This document shows positions 1 through 6,850 of a stretch of 10,005 bases of DNA, piece by piece (the stretch's first letter is position 1; the number at the start of each line of letters is the position of its first letter). The stretch comes from Euperipatoides rowelli. Its lineage: Eukaryota; Onychophora; Udeonychophora; Euonychophora; Peripatopsidae. The position numbers were made by a program, and so were the translations under genes. Under the pieces are notes generated by a model. That model was not told where the DNA came from. It ran no database searches and saw only the letters and a list, made by a program, of their open reading frames with translations. The DNA lies in NCBI GenBank assembly GCA_003024985.2, contig PXIH01S0007051.1. The stretch is one strand, 5' to 3'.

Positions 1-2
1 TA

Positions 3-341
3 TCTTTAGAAGAATCTGAATCTCAATTGGTCTCTTATTTAAAAGATTTAGCTAACATTCATGCATCTTTCAACCCTCAGTTATTAAGTTCCTATGATGA
101 TGAAATACTTGCTCTTTAAGTTAACATTTCAAATGTTTTGCAATCATTACATACTTTAAAAATTATTGGTTCCGCTGTTCCTTATGATGTTCGTGCTTTC
201 ATCTACAAGGAATATGCTATATATTATTTAATCTACTTAAAGTTAAAGCTCTCGCTTATACAGTGGAGTAAAAACTACTCCCAAACAAATAAATACAAAC
301 AACCCCAAGCAAAGGTATACATAAACAAAAACAAACAATAA
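3..341 (+). pseudogene. 3' part of an unrecognised reading frame with an in-frame stop
   Basis: The window opens inside a reading frame in phase 3. It runs 38 codons with a mixed, protein-like composition (for example LEESESQLVSYLKDLANIHA) to a TAA at 117-119. The same frame then continues in similar style (VNISNVLQSLHTLKIIGSAV, then PYDVRAFIYKEYA) to about 219, before becoming low-complexity K/N/Q-rich and stopping at about 342. No methionine start is visible because the frame enters from the left edge. I do not recognise the family. The spacing of L, I and V residues would suit an alpha-helical or coiled-coil segment. The simplest reading is the end of a decayed gene or transposon ORF in which TAA replaced a sense codon. 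The alternative is a real C-terminus at 116 followed by a chance open frame. It lies opposite in strand to the retroelement that follows. Confidence 0.4.
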
Positions 342-520
342 ACAATATGCATAGAATTTCACACGTGATGACCACCCAAAAAACAAAAAAATAAATAAAT
401 CACTTCCAGAACCTATACATAATATATCCTAAAAATGTGTCATCACACGTGAACCAAGAGAATCCAAGTCAAAAAATATATAAAAAAAAAAAAAGAAAAG
501 AAAAAAAAAAAGTTATAAAC
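284..520. repeat. A-rich low-complexity stretch with two CACGTG sites
   Basis: The stretch is dominated by A on the + strand (AAACAAAATAAA-like runs and a nearly pure A/G tract at 478-511). CACGTG occurs at 362-367 and 446-451. Each lies in an imperfect inverted context: TCACACGTGATGAC on the left and GTCATCACACGTGA on the right, about 65 bases apart. CACGTG is an E-box, but function cannot be judged here. AATAAA-type hexamers occur, as expected by chance in such sequence. No gene is seen. The right edge probably touches the 3' end of the minus-strand non-LTR element, whose exact terminus I cannot place. Confidence 0.6.
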
Positions 521-628
521 TTGAAATATCAGAGGTACACCAAAACTATAATGGTACATGATTCCTGGACTAATTAATTCCAGTCAAATTTAAAAAAAGG
601 ATACTAAAATAAAAAGTTAAACGTTGAA

Positions 629-1260
629 TCAGAACACTACCACTGACCCTACATAAGCATCTATACTTTTTTTAAAAAACTTAAATCCTGCTTTAAAAGA
701 GATTTTTGGTATGCCGTTCCATAAAGTTAACCTTCTTCTGAAAACAGAATCAATATACAATGGATTTCTACTGAACGGAATCCTAATTTGAAAGTTATGC
801 TTTCTGTAATTAATCCTATTATTCAAAACATAGTAGTGATTTTTGTTTCTGTTTAAGATCAATTCTCTGTAAATAAAAATCAGATCATTTTTCAGTAACT
901 TTGACTTGGACTCAAAAGATTCAACCTTTCATATCTTTGCAGATAACTGATTTTAGAAAATCCCTTGATTCTCTTTGTCAACCTTCTATATGTTTTTGTC
1001 TAAAGTTTTTACTATGTCAGAGCCTTTATATATTAGAATTGTTGAACAATAGTCAATATAGGACTGCAAATAGTACGTACTGTATATATTATTTCAAAGC
1101 TTTTTTGATTAATATTATTCAATCTATTCTTTATGTATCCAAAGGCTTTTTTTATATTAATGTCTACCATTTCAATATGGTTTTTGAATCTCAAATCATT
1201 TTGATACACAATACCGGTACAAAAAAAAATTTTATTTGTTTCTTTTTTTACAATTACATT
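629..1260 (-). other. C-terminal segment of ORF2 (thumb-like and RR/WN blocks)
   Basis: Downstream of the polymerase core on the minus strand, NDLRFKNHIE followed by INIKKAFGYIKNRLN (about 1200-1110) matches the usual block after motif E. RRLTKRIKGF followed by SYLQRYERLNLLS (about 990-910) matches the common 'RR.TK.I.G....Y..RL..L.L' block of Jockey/CR1-type elements. A final open stretch, 862-629, contains FRRRLTLWNGIPKISFK and ends in FFKKSI. The WN.IP block followed by an FKK-type helix is the standard end of these proteins. Several stops and frame changes lie between 1294 and 860. The + strand reading of 901-1284 is a shadow of this region. Confidence 0.75.
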
Positions 1261-1293
1261 TTTTATTCTATAATCATAACATAAATTATTTTT

Positions 1294-2205
1294 TCAAAAA
1301 TGCATTATATAGGTCTTTTCAATATTTATCAACAACTCATTTTCATCACAATCTCCCACGAAATCTTTAAGAGTATTTTCCAGACCAGATGCATCTTCCA
1401 AATTAGCTACTGCGTTCAATAAAACAATATTATCTGCATAGCACAATGTGCAGTCTATATATTTCTTAGCAATTTCAGAAATGAAAATGTTACACAGAAA
1501 AGAGCCTACTATACTTCCCTGCGGAACCCCTATGTTTACTGGATACAAATCTGAAGATATGCTTCCCAAAGAAACTGAAATATTTCTATGTTAAATAACT
1601 GTTAATCCATTTTATAAGATAATTGGGAAAATTATTTTTAATTAGTCTATCGAATAGTATATTATGACTTATAGTGTCATATGCCGAACTCAAATCTACA
1701 TATGCCACATCTGTCGGTATCCTATCAATATTATTTCGAATAAGTCTATAATTAAACTCCCTTAAAAAAGTCCCGGTCGATTTTTTCTTTATGAACCCGT
1801 ATAAGTTTTTTGGAATAATGTCAAATTTAAATGTGTGTAGCTCAAGTCTATTTAGGAAGACTTTTTCTACTATCTTAGACAAACAAGAAAGATGTACAAT
1901 TGGCTTGTAGCTGCCAATCGAACTTCTATCACCGTTTTTGAATGTAGGATATATAATGCCCGTCTTCCACTGTTTGGGAAAACCCCCATTCCTGATCAGT
2001 AGATTAGTTAATATTTTCGAAAAAAACCCACCCGTCCTCTTTTTTGAAGTAATTTGGTATCCTATCTAAACCNACAGAACATGTATCTTTTAATCCTGTA
2101 ATGATATTTAAGACCTCGTAGTCATTTGTTAACCACACCTCTTCTAAATGTTTGAAATCATAGGACTTTTTTTTGTAAGGTTTATTGAATCTGGTAAAGA
2201 ACATG
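1294..2205 (-). other. Reverse transcriptase domain of ORF2 (remnant)
   Basis: RT motifs run in order on the minus strand. GLDRIPNYF (about 2070-2040) is motif 0. FPKQWKTGIIYPTFKNGD (about 1982-1930) and YKPIVHLSCLSKIVEK (about 1915-1862) are motifs 1 and 2. A GFIKKKST block follows at about 1800. VAYVDLSSAYDTISH (about 1711-1665) is motif A with its catalytic Asp. GVPQGS (1530-1513) is motif B. YADN (1440-1429) is motif C, and NELLINIEKT (about 1340-1310) is motif D/E. Motif C normally carries two metal-binding Asp residues (YADD/FADD); here the second is Asn, one G-to-A change from GAT. Frameshifts occur near 2035 and near 1590, between motifs A and B. Confidence 0.92.
2073..2073. other. 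Undetermined base (N) in the RT motif 0 region
   Basis: A single N interrupts the codon before GLDRIP. A second N is at 3345, in the codon before IFTETWL. Both fall in the multicopy element and in otherwise conserved blocks. This may reflect collapsed or ambiguous reads over a repeat, so individual frameshifts nearby should be trusted less. Confidence 0.95.
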
Positions 2206-2744
2206 GCGAATTCTTCACTAATTAATTTATTATCAGTAATTATTTCCTTATTTTTATTACCGGTAATGCAAAATTTAATGCTATTTTTTTTTGCTTAAAT
2301 ATATCAAAAATATTTTTACTGTAAGTCTTGTAATTTTTCAGCTCGTTTAGTTCGTATTCTGATCTCTTTAATTTGTCCAATTTATTTATTTTGTTTCTCT
2401 TAATTTTGTAAGCGTTAAATGAGTCGGCACTCTTAAGCTTACTATATATTTTAAAACTTTTATTTTTATCTCTGATCATAGATCTTAGCTCACTATCTAT
2501 CCATTTACATTGATTGTCACTTTCTCAATCCTCTTATTTAACTTGATTATCTTTGTATTATTCCAAATAATTTTATATAGCTCCTTGTGTAATAGCTCTA
2601 AATCACATTCCAGCAGATGATATTTGTTAAACCATTTTGATATATCCACCCCTGCTAAAGTTTTATTTATATTAAAATAATCTGAAGTTTTAAAATTTAA
2701 TTTGTTAGGAGAACTATAATTATTAGCAGTAAGGTGGACATTTG

Positions 2745-3360
2745 AATCTATTGAATTTGCTATCTCAAAAACTATTTTACTATGGTCACTTTTTCCATAA
2801 GGAGAACCATATCTGTCGTTAATTCTGTCTCTATTATTACACAAAATCAAATCTAGCCTTGAAGATCTACTACACCTAAATCTTGTGTCACCTTGAACCA
2901 ATTGCTTTAGGTCGTTAAAAATACAAAAATCTAAAAACCTATCACCAAACGAATTAATGGTATTACTTTTGAAAAGCTCCCAGTTGATTAAAGGGAGGTT
3001 TAAGTCTCCTATGATTAAGCAGTTGATACATTTTAAGTTTTAACTGTTTTAACATCGCTATTTTGCAATCTAGACTTTGAAGAAACTCGATCTCATCAAA
3101 ATCAATACTATTAGGACTCTTGTATATAATGCAACAGATTTTAACATTTGCATTTTGAATTGTAATGTACAAAATTTCACATTTTTTACCTCTGTATCGA
3201 TATCTATTTGCATCTCTGATTTTTGATGGACACAAATCCCTCCCCCTTTCTTTTTAACTCTATCCTTTCTAATAAGTGTATATTCTAGAAAGCTGACTTC
3301 TTCAATTATAATATTTTTATTAAGCCATGTTTCTGTAAAAATTANTAGATCTATCGATTG
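2745..3360 (-). other. Apurinic/apyrimidinic-type endonuclease domain of ORF2 (remnant)
   Basis: This domain makes the target-site nick that primes reverse transcription. Signature blocks appear in order on the minus strand. TETWL (about 3336-3321) carries the metal-binding Glu. A KDR...KKKGGGICV block follows at about 3260-3230. VKICCIIYKSPNS (about 3150-3110) is the family's VVYRPP-like strand. IIGDLNLPLINW (about 3015-2980) is the GDFN-type block. LDLILCNN (about 2855-2835) and SDHSKIVFEI (about 2790-2760) complete the active site with the SDH triad. The first part reads in two overlapping frames and the GDLN part in another, so two frameshifts break it. All the recognisable catalytic blocks survive, so the damage is mainly indels. 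Confidence 0.88.
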
Positions 3361-3367
3361 GTCAGCA

Positions 3368-3414
3368 TATACAGTATATACTGTATAACACAAGTCAATC
3401 TTCAATTGAAGATT
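3368..3414. repeat. Two adjacent perfect palindromes at the start of ORF2
   Basis: TATACAGTATATACTGTATA (3368-3387, 20 bp) and AATCTTCAATTGAAGATT (3397-3414, 18 bp) are both perfect, spacer-free palindromes only 9 bases apart. They lie at the 5' side of ORF2, just upstream of the first clear endonuclease block. AT-rich short palindromes arise by chance, but two perfect ones side by side are uncommon. No function is assigned. Confidence 0.9.
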
Positions 3415-3495
3415 CCAGCCCAAGTTGTTCACTATTCTCTGACACAGCAACACAACCCCCCAAAAACCCACACAAAACATAATGACCAAATACAC

Positions 3496-3825
3496 CTATA
3501 CAAACATTACTTAGCATAAAGTCCCAAATTTTAACACTAGCTGATTGTTTCTCTAGAAGTGGAACAACCCTGTTTACATCTGTATTATATTTAACTAAAA
3601 ACAGTTTGTTGACAGACTAAATGACGTATCATTTAACAATGACTTATTGTACAATTATTCACAGTTTACTTTTGAACCTGCCAAAAACATAGTTTATTTT
3701 GGTCATATAAAACCTCATTATTATATGCAATAATATATCTTAAAATGTTTGGTTGCAAAATCAAAACATTGTTTATAATTGATGTTAAAACCTGATCAGA
3801 ACATACACTTGCCTTTTTTTAATTA
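3496..3825. other. Gap between ORF2 and ORF1 remnants; no gene seen
   Basis: This AT-rich stretch has no open frame or recognisable motif on either strand. By position it should hold the end of ORF1, the inter-ORF junction and the first codons of ORF2 of the non-LTR element. It may instead include foreign or lost sequence. Confidence 0.5.
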
Positions 3826-5114
3826 TTAGGCCCGTATATATTGAGTAGAGAACCTCTGAGTAGGACTTCGATTCAAATTTAGAACTGATTTAATTTGAGT
3901 GACGTCTGTAGGGCTATAGGTATCTCTTGGTAGATTCGACACACTTTGTCTTGCAGGAACCACCAAATCTTTGTTTAACCTTGACTGCTCTAAGGTGGTA
4001 GTGCATAGTAATCTCTCCACTGGTCGATTTCTATTAAATATACCGATGAAAGGCATAATAATTATATCTGTATTAAACAACGCTGACCTTTTTATCGCCT
4101 CTATTTCTTGACCTGTAGCTTCTAAATAGAATTAATTGTAATTGTTTCTTTTGTTCGTATAGTTAAAGCATATAAAGTTTTCCTGGTTTAAAATGATATT
4201 TAATGTCGCGTAGAATTTATGAATAGAAAAGCTTTTATTTACCTTATTTATCATCCAGCTTTTTTTGATAGTAGATTTGTCTTTTCTGGATTTAAATTTA
4301 GAGTTAATGAATGTTTTAGATGATACAAATGGATAGTTAGCATTTGTTAAAGAACGATACTTTGCTAATCTATTAAAATTTTCATTCTCTATAAGAACAC
4401 TTTTATGGATTCCTCTATTTTTTTTCCTGTAAATACATTCATCGATTACATGATCGTGTTTTATATTTTTAAACATATGCATATCGCTTAGTATCGCCGC
4501 ACTCCTATACTTATCTAACTGGGATATTTTTGTCTAGCACCTACAAACTGCTCCTTTGCTTGCGAATCTTTCATTTCAGAACGACATTCTAACATTTCAT
4601 CGATAGACACTGCTTCCTTAAAATAAAAACAGTCTTCGTGGTGTTTCCTTGAATATTCAAGGAAACACCACGAAGACTGTTTTTATTTTGCTCGGAAGGC
4701 AAAGTTGTTACATTTATATTACGGCAGTGTAAAACTTATGTTAACATATTTTTTAGTAAAGCAATTTCGCTAATGATATATTTACTGTATAATTATCCAG
4801 CATAAGTACTGAAGGATCTCTTGGTAGGATATCTCCCATTCCACTACCATTGTTAGCCATTTTTTTGCTATCTCTACATGAGTTACTGAACGATTGCTTA
4901 GCAACTTTTTCCCTCCTTGAGTTTGATTTTCCCTGTCTTGTTCTTTACTTAGTTTAAAAATGCCGACATCAATATTCAGGTTGCCTTTATCTACGTCTCT
5001 GATTTGATGCCACTCATCGAGATTTTGTATTTTTTTCCCTTGGCTTGAGTCTCTTTGTAGTCTCCATTGTTTCACCATCGTATAAGCATCCATAACACTT
5101 AAAAGCTCTATCAA
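3826..5114 (-). pseudogene. ORF1-like remnant of the non-LTR element
   Basis: Upstream of ORF2 on the same strand, coding-like segments follow one another in changing frames: 5114-4782, a short one starting MANNGSGMGDILPRDPSVLM (4860 to about 4755), about 4617-4510 (EAVSIDEMLECRSEMKDS), 4525-4132 (with DKYRSAAILSD just before 4482) and about 4120-3826 (LEATGQEIEAIKRSALFNTD). The second overlaps the first in another frame, so one of the two is a shadow or the break lies near 4890. ORF1 proteins bind the element RNA, but this one shows no zinc knuckle, RRM or esterase motif that I recognise. Assignment rests on position, strand and resumption of frame, not on homology. A 70-bp palindrome interrupts it at 4620-4689. 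It could also be an unrelated decayed gene. Confidence 0.42.
4620..4689. repeat. Perfect 70-bp palindrome without spacer
   Basis: The left arm 4620-4654 is followed at once by its exact reverse complement, 4655-4689: 35 paired positions, no mismatch and no loop. The centre is TTGAATATTCAA and the inner arm contains AGTCTTCGTGGTGTTTCC. Pairing continues imperfectly outside it: TGCTTCC at 4611-4617 can pair with GGAAGGCA at 4694-4701 with one bulged base, across 2 and 4 unpaired bases. It lies inside the ORF1-like remnant. The flanks show no clear target-site duplication. Candidate origins are a recent fold-back template switch, a small foldback element, a hairpin RNA locus or an assembly or library artefact. 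Confidence 0.97.
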
Positions 5115-5255
5115 TAATTTTGAGATTTATATTAAAATTATTAGCTAGGTGTTATATTGCTAATGAGGTGTTGGTGCAACATTTTGTAGGTGGTATGTGT
5201 ATCTATTAATGTGTTGTGTTTGACTAATTCAACAATGAAAAACATTAAAACAACG

Positions 5256-5297
5256 ACTTACCATTCGGTGGCCATCTTGCATACTGATCTCGCGAGA
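5256..5297 (-). promoter_or_regulatory. Candidate core promoter and splice donor within the LTR
   Basis: On the minus strand, in order: the perfect palindrome TCTCGCGAGA (5297-5288, a known animal core promoter element bound by BANP), TCAGT (5287-5283, initiator-like), CAAGATGGCC (5279-5270, the YY1-type element often just downstream of start sites) and GGTAAGT (5262-5256, a consensus splice donor). These are the expected parts in the expected order for a TATA-less start at about 5285 with a nearby 5' splice site. The motifs are seen directly; use as a promoter is inference. The block is GC-richer than its surroundings. It is missing from the truncated 5' LTR, which would leave that copy without this promoter. 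Confidence 0.55.
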
Positions 5298-5363
5298 GAA
5301 CAAGAGCGTCAGCCTAGAACCACGTTTTATTTGTTATACAACTGATTAGGGATTGGTGTTTCG

Positions 5364-5465
5364 TACAGTGATTCAAGGGTTAGTATTTTAATACAATTCA
5401 AGGGTTAGCATTTTATACAGTAGTTCAGGGTTAGCATTTTATACAGTAATTCAAGGTTAGATTTA
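5364..5465. repeat. Short tandem array in the LTR, four units of 24-28 bp
   Basis: Units begin at 5364, 5392, 5416 and 5442. They share the pattern TACAGTNATTCAAGGGTTAG followed by CATTTTA. Units 2-4 are close copies and the first is more diverged. The sequence just before (5337-5363, TACAACTGATTAGGGATTGG) may be a fifth, older unit. On the minus strand each unit gives TATAAAAT-like and CTAACCCT strings. Upstream of the putative start site, such arrays often act as LTR enhancers, but this is inference. Confidence 0.8.
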
Positions 5466-5534
5466 ATAATCATGTAGGCTATTTGTACTACATTACATTA
5501 CCCCTGAGCTTAGTTTTTTTTTTTTTTTTGGGTG

Positions 5535-5757
5535 TTCACTTCGCAAAGTGAAATCAGCAATGAACCCATTACACATTTAGTTTTAGAACAGTATATATGA
5601 TGTATTGAAATGTTCATTTCCCAGGGTGGAGTCAGCTGTGATTTTAAAATAGTAAACAATGGGTTGTATTGGACTCTTCACTCACCGAGTTGAAGTCATT
5701 TTCAAAAACAACAAATAGTATATTATGATAATCGGTTCACTTCACAGGGTTAAGTCC
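5535..5757. repeat. Four spaced TTCACTT...AAGT motifs in U3
   Basis: Related sequences start at 5535 (TTCACTTCGCAAAGTGAA), 5613 (TTCATTTCCCAGGGTGGAGT), 5677 (TTCACTCACCGAGTTGAAGT) and 5736 (TTCACTTCACAGGGTTAAGT). Their spacing is 78, 64 and 59 bases. Each carries a partial inverted structure; the first is a 7-bp stem (TTCACTT/AAGTGAA) with a 4-base loop. Sequence between the motifs does not align obviously, so this looks like selected or slowly decaying sites inside an old repeat, possibly transcription factor sites. Confidence 0.6.
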
Positions 5758-5820
5758 ACCTTGAGATTATTCATCAGATCACCAGTTACGGGTACTTATG
5801 TATAGTATGTATATATACAT

Positions 5821-5833
5821 GTTTTTTTTCTCT
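5821..5833 (-). other. Polypurine tract of the gypsy element
   Basis: The minus strand reads AGAGAAAAAAAAC immediately before A and then the LTR start TGTATATA. Polypurine tracts prime plus-strand DNA synthesis in LTR elements and directly precede the 3' LTR, as here. The TAG stop codon of pol (5834-5832) overlaps its first bases. Confidence 0.7.
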
Positions 5834-6545
5834 ATATTTCCTCTATTAATCTTGTTTGAGGTTTTGTCTTGTCTCTCAGTCCATGTGGGTTAGGTTTCAT
5901 TGGTTCTTTTTTTTGTGTTTCTTTATTTGATTTTTCTTTTTGTGGTGAGTGTCTGGCTGTTGTTCCGGTGTTATTTGGATTTGGCACGGGTTTGGAATGA
6001 GGTTGGTTTAACTGATCTACCTGGGCGTCTGGGCTCATGGTAGCTTCCATGTTTGGGTTGGTCTCCGTGAGGGGTTCATATAACTGTTTTTCTTCAGTGT
6101 TTAGGTTGGTTTCATATTGAGGTTGTTTTGTCTGGTTTACTTGACTTAGGGATATGTTGTCTTCAGTGCTTGGGTTGGTTTTGAATTGAGGTTGGTTTGT
6201 CTGGTTTGCTTGAATTTCTGGGGATATGTTGTCTTCAGTCTTTAGGTTGGTTTTGAGTTGAGGTTGGGTGTCTCTTCGTCGCTGAGATTTGTCAGTGTGG
6301 CTGTTCGTCGTAGGAATTACTTTGCAATGGAATTGGTTTTGTGTTATTGTGTGATTACTACGTTGTGATGTAATCATGTCTCCCTTTATGGCTACTATGG
6401 TGTATGGTTCGATTTTAAATGGTGGTGTTAACTTTGTTTGTTTTGGTTGCCTGATCAATACGGTGTCTCCTATTTGGGGTTGTGTATGTTTTTGTCTGTT
6501 TTTCGTCATAGTTGGCTGAAGTATGTGCACTATCTGTGTCATCAT
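5832..6545 (-). pseudogene. Gypsy pol 3' end: integrase C-terminal domain and repetitive tail
   Basis: This 237-codon frame is open on the minus strand. Residues about 20-80 (QPQIGDTVLIRQPKQTKL, then PFKIEPYTIVAIKGDMITSQ) match the SH3-like C-terminal domain that follows the catalytic core of gypsy integrases, where it binds DNA. The catalytic core and zinc-binding part are missing, so the ATG at 6545 is probably not an original start and the frame is a truncated end of pol. Residues about 92-195 form degenerate tandem repeats of about 24 residues built on QPQxKTNxxTEDNIS; the array is Q, N, T and P rich. The end is K/R rich (PQTRLIEEI). The TAG stop overlaps the polypurine tract. Being open over 700 bases suggests a younger insertion than the neighbouring non-LTR element. 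Confidence 0.8.
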
Positions 6546-6576
6546 CAGATGATTGTATTTGATGTATTTTATGTTT

Positions 6577-6715
6577 TGTTGTGAGTGTCTGCTGTTGTTC
6601 CAGTGTTATTTGGATTTGGCACGGGTTTGGAATGAGGTTGGTTTAACTGATCTACCTGGGCGTCTGGGCTCATGGTAGCTTCCGTGTTTGGGTTGGTCTC
6701 TGACGGGTTCATTTA
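6577..6715 (-). repeat. Direct duplication of the pol tail segment
   Basis: This segment repeats 5941-6081 in the same orientation (offset 636, then 635 after a one-base deletion near 6590), with only a few substitutions over about 140 bases. It encodes the same SPDAQVDQLNQPHSKPVPNP stretch on the minus strand. The result is the order tail piece, integrase end, full tail, which no intact gypsy element has. It points to recombination or template switching between element copies. Confidence 0.9.
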
Positions 6716-6718
6716 TCT

Positions 6719-6832
6719 GGTTTCATGCCAGGTAAAGAAAATCCAGCTGATTATATGTCCCGCTATGCGACAAATACAACATGCACGGGTAGCCGTGTTG
6801 AGTTGCAAGCCGAAGAATATGCCAACTTTATA
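6719..6832 (+). pseudogene. Inverted scrap of gypsy pol (RNase H-integrase linker)
   Basis: The + strand reads GFMPGKENPADYMSRYA and, 14 codons later, AEEYANFIS. PGKENPADYMSR is the hallmark of the junction between RNase H and integrase in Ty3/gypsy polyproteins, and AE.Y.NFI is the usual following block. It lies opposite to all other pol sequence in this element and is only about 38 codons long. The pol reading ends at 6832, exactly where the primer-binding site begins. The open frame then runs on to 6910 only by chance through the reverse complement of the PBS and LTR. The left junction is with the duplicated tail segment at about 6716-6719. Confidence 0.82.
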
Positions 6833-6849
6833 TCCCAACTTCGTCGCCA
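6832..6849 (-). other. Primer-binding site matching tRNA-Ser
   Basis: The minus strand reads TGGCGACGAAGTTGGGAT, one base (C) after the LTR end (CA at 6852-6851). The 3' end of animal tRNA-Ser(GCU), as I remember it, predicts TGGCGACGAGGATGGGAT, so 16 of 18 positions agree. LTR elements prime first-strand synthesis from such a site directly after the 5' LTR. This fixes the element's orientation as minus. Confidence 0.8.
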
Positions 6850-6850
6850 G

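Larger units (their letters stand above)
629..3495 (-). pseudogene. Broken ORF2 (endonuclease-reverse transcriptase) of the non-LTR element
   Basis: ORF2 proteins nick target DNA and copy the element RNA at the nick. Parts of this one appear in order on the minus strand: the endonuclease half (about 3360-2745), a lysine-rich linker (2515-2240), reverse transcriptase (about 2205-1294) and the C-terminal segment (about 1260-629). The frame changes several times, at about 3235-3240, 3040-3030, 2505, 2265, 2035 (in a run of seven T) and 1590. Further breaks lie between 1294 and 860. Because the coding signal resumes in a new frame after each break, these are small indels in a formerly intact gene of about 950 residues. 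The upstream edge is uncertain: the residues before the ETWL motif are not clearly element-like. One catalytic position is altered (YADN). The final frame ends with TGA at 631-629. Confidence 0.9.
520..5149 (-). mobile_element. Decayed CR1/Jockey-type non-LTR retrotransposon
   Basis: Read on the minus strand, the order is an ORF1-like remnant (5114-3826), a gap, then ORF2 (3495-629) with endonuclease, reverse transcriptase and the C-terminal segment. This is the standard plan of APE-type LINE elements. The length of roughly 4.6 kb is normal for the group. The upper limit is set by the LTR of the neighbouring gypsy element, which starts at 5150, so the true 5' end may be shorter or may continue beyond that insertion. 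The lower limit is approximate. No clear A-tail is visible on the minus strand (the tract at 478-511 reads as T there), which fits CR1-like elements that lack poly(A), but decay could also hide one. Frameshifts throughout show it cannot be autonomous. The clade is inferred from motif style, not from alignment. Confidence 0.82.
5150..5819 (-). repeat. 3' LTR of the gypsy element (670 bp)
   Basis: The left edge is fixed by comparison with the second copy: identity begins exactly at TGTTATA in both places (5150 and 6851), and the sequence before it differs. The right edge is inferred. On the minus strand a purine tract (5833-5821) leads straight into TGTATATATACAT, so the repeat has TG...CA termini as LTRs do. 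U3 lies toward 5819, and the putative start site (about 5285) puts R-U5 toward 5150. It contains a promoter cluster (5256-5297), a tandem array (5364-5465), a T16 run (about 5514-5529) and four spaced TTCACTT-type motifs (5535-5757). Confidence 0.8.

Noticed and set aside
265-281. GGAGTA-AAAAC-TACTCC hairpin resembling a terminator
   Set aside because: It has only six pairs, lies within an open frame in eukaryotic sequence, and the A-rich stretch after it is general low complexity.
478-511. A-rich tract considered as the poly(A) tail of the non-LTR element
   Set aside because: The element is on the minus strand, where this tract reads as T; a tail should read as A on that strand.
901-1284. 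A 127-codon open frame on the + strand, rich in F, I, Y and C
   Set aside because: It is the reverse strand of the ORF2 C-terminal segment, whose minus-strand blocks (NDLRFKNHIE, RRLTKRIKGF) are recognisable; the composition is that of antisense AT-rich sequence.
5381-5460. GGGTTAG strings that look like telomeric TTAGGG repeats
   Set aside because: There is only one per 24-28 bp unit of the LTR array, never in tandem, so it is not an interstitial telomere.
5364-5757. Regularly spaced repeats that might suggest a CRISPR array
   Set aside because: The units are diverged and unevenly spaced, lie inside an LTR in eukaryotic sequence, and have no associated genes.
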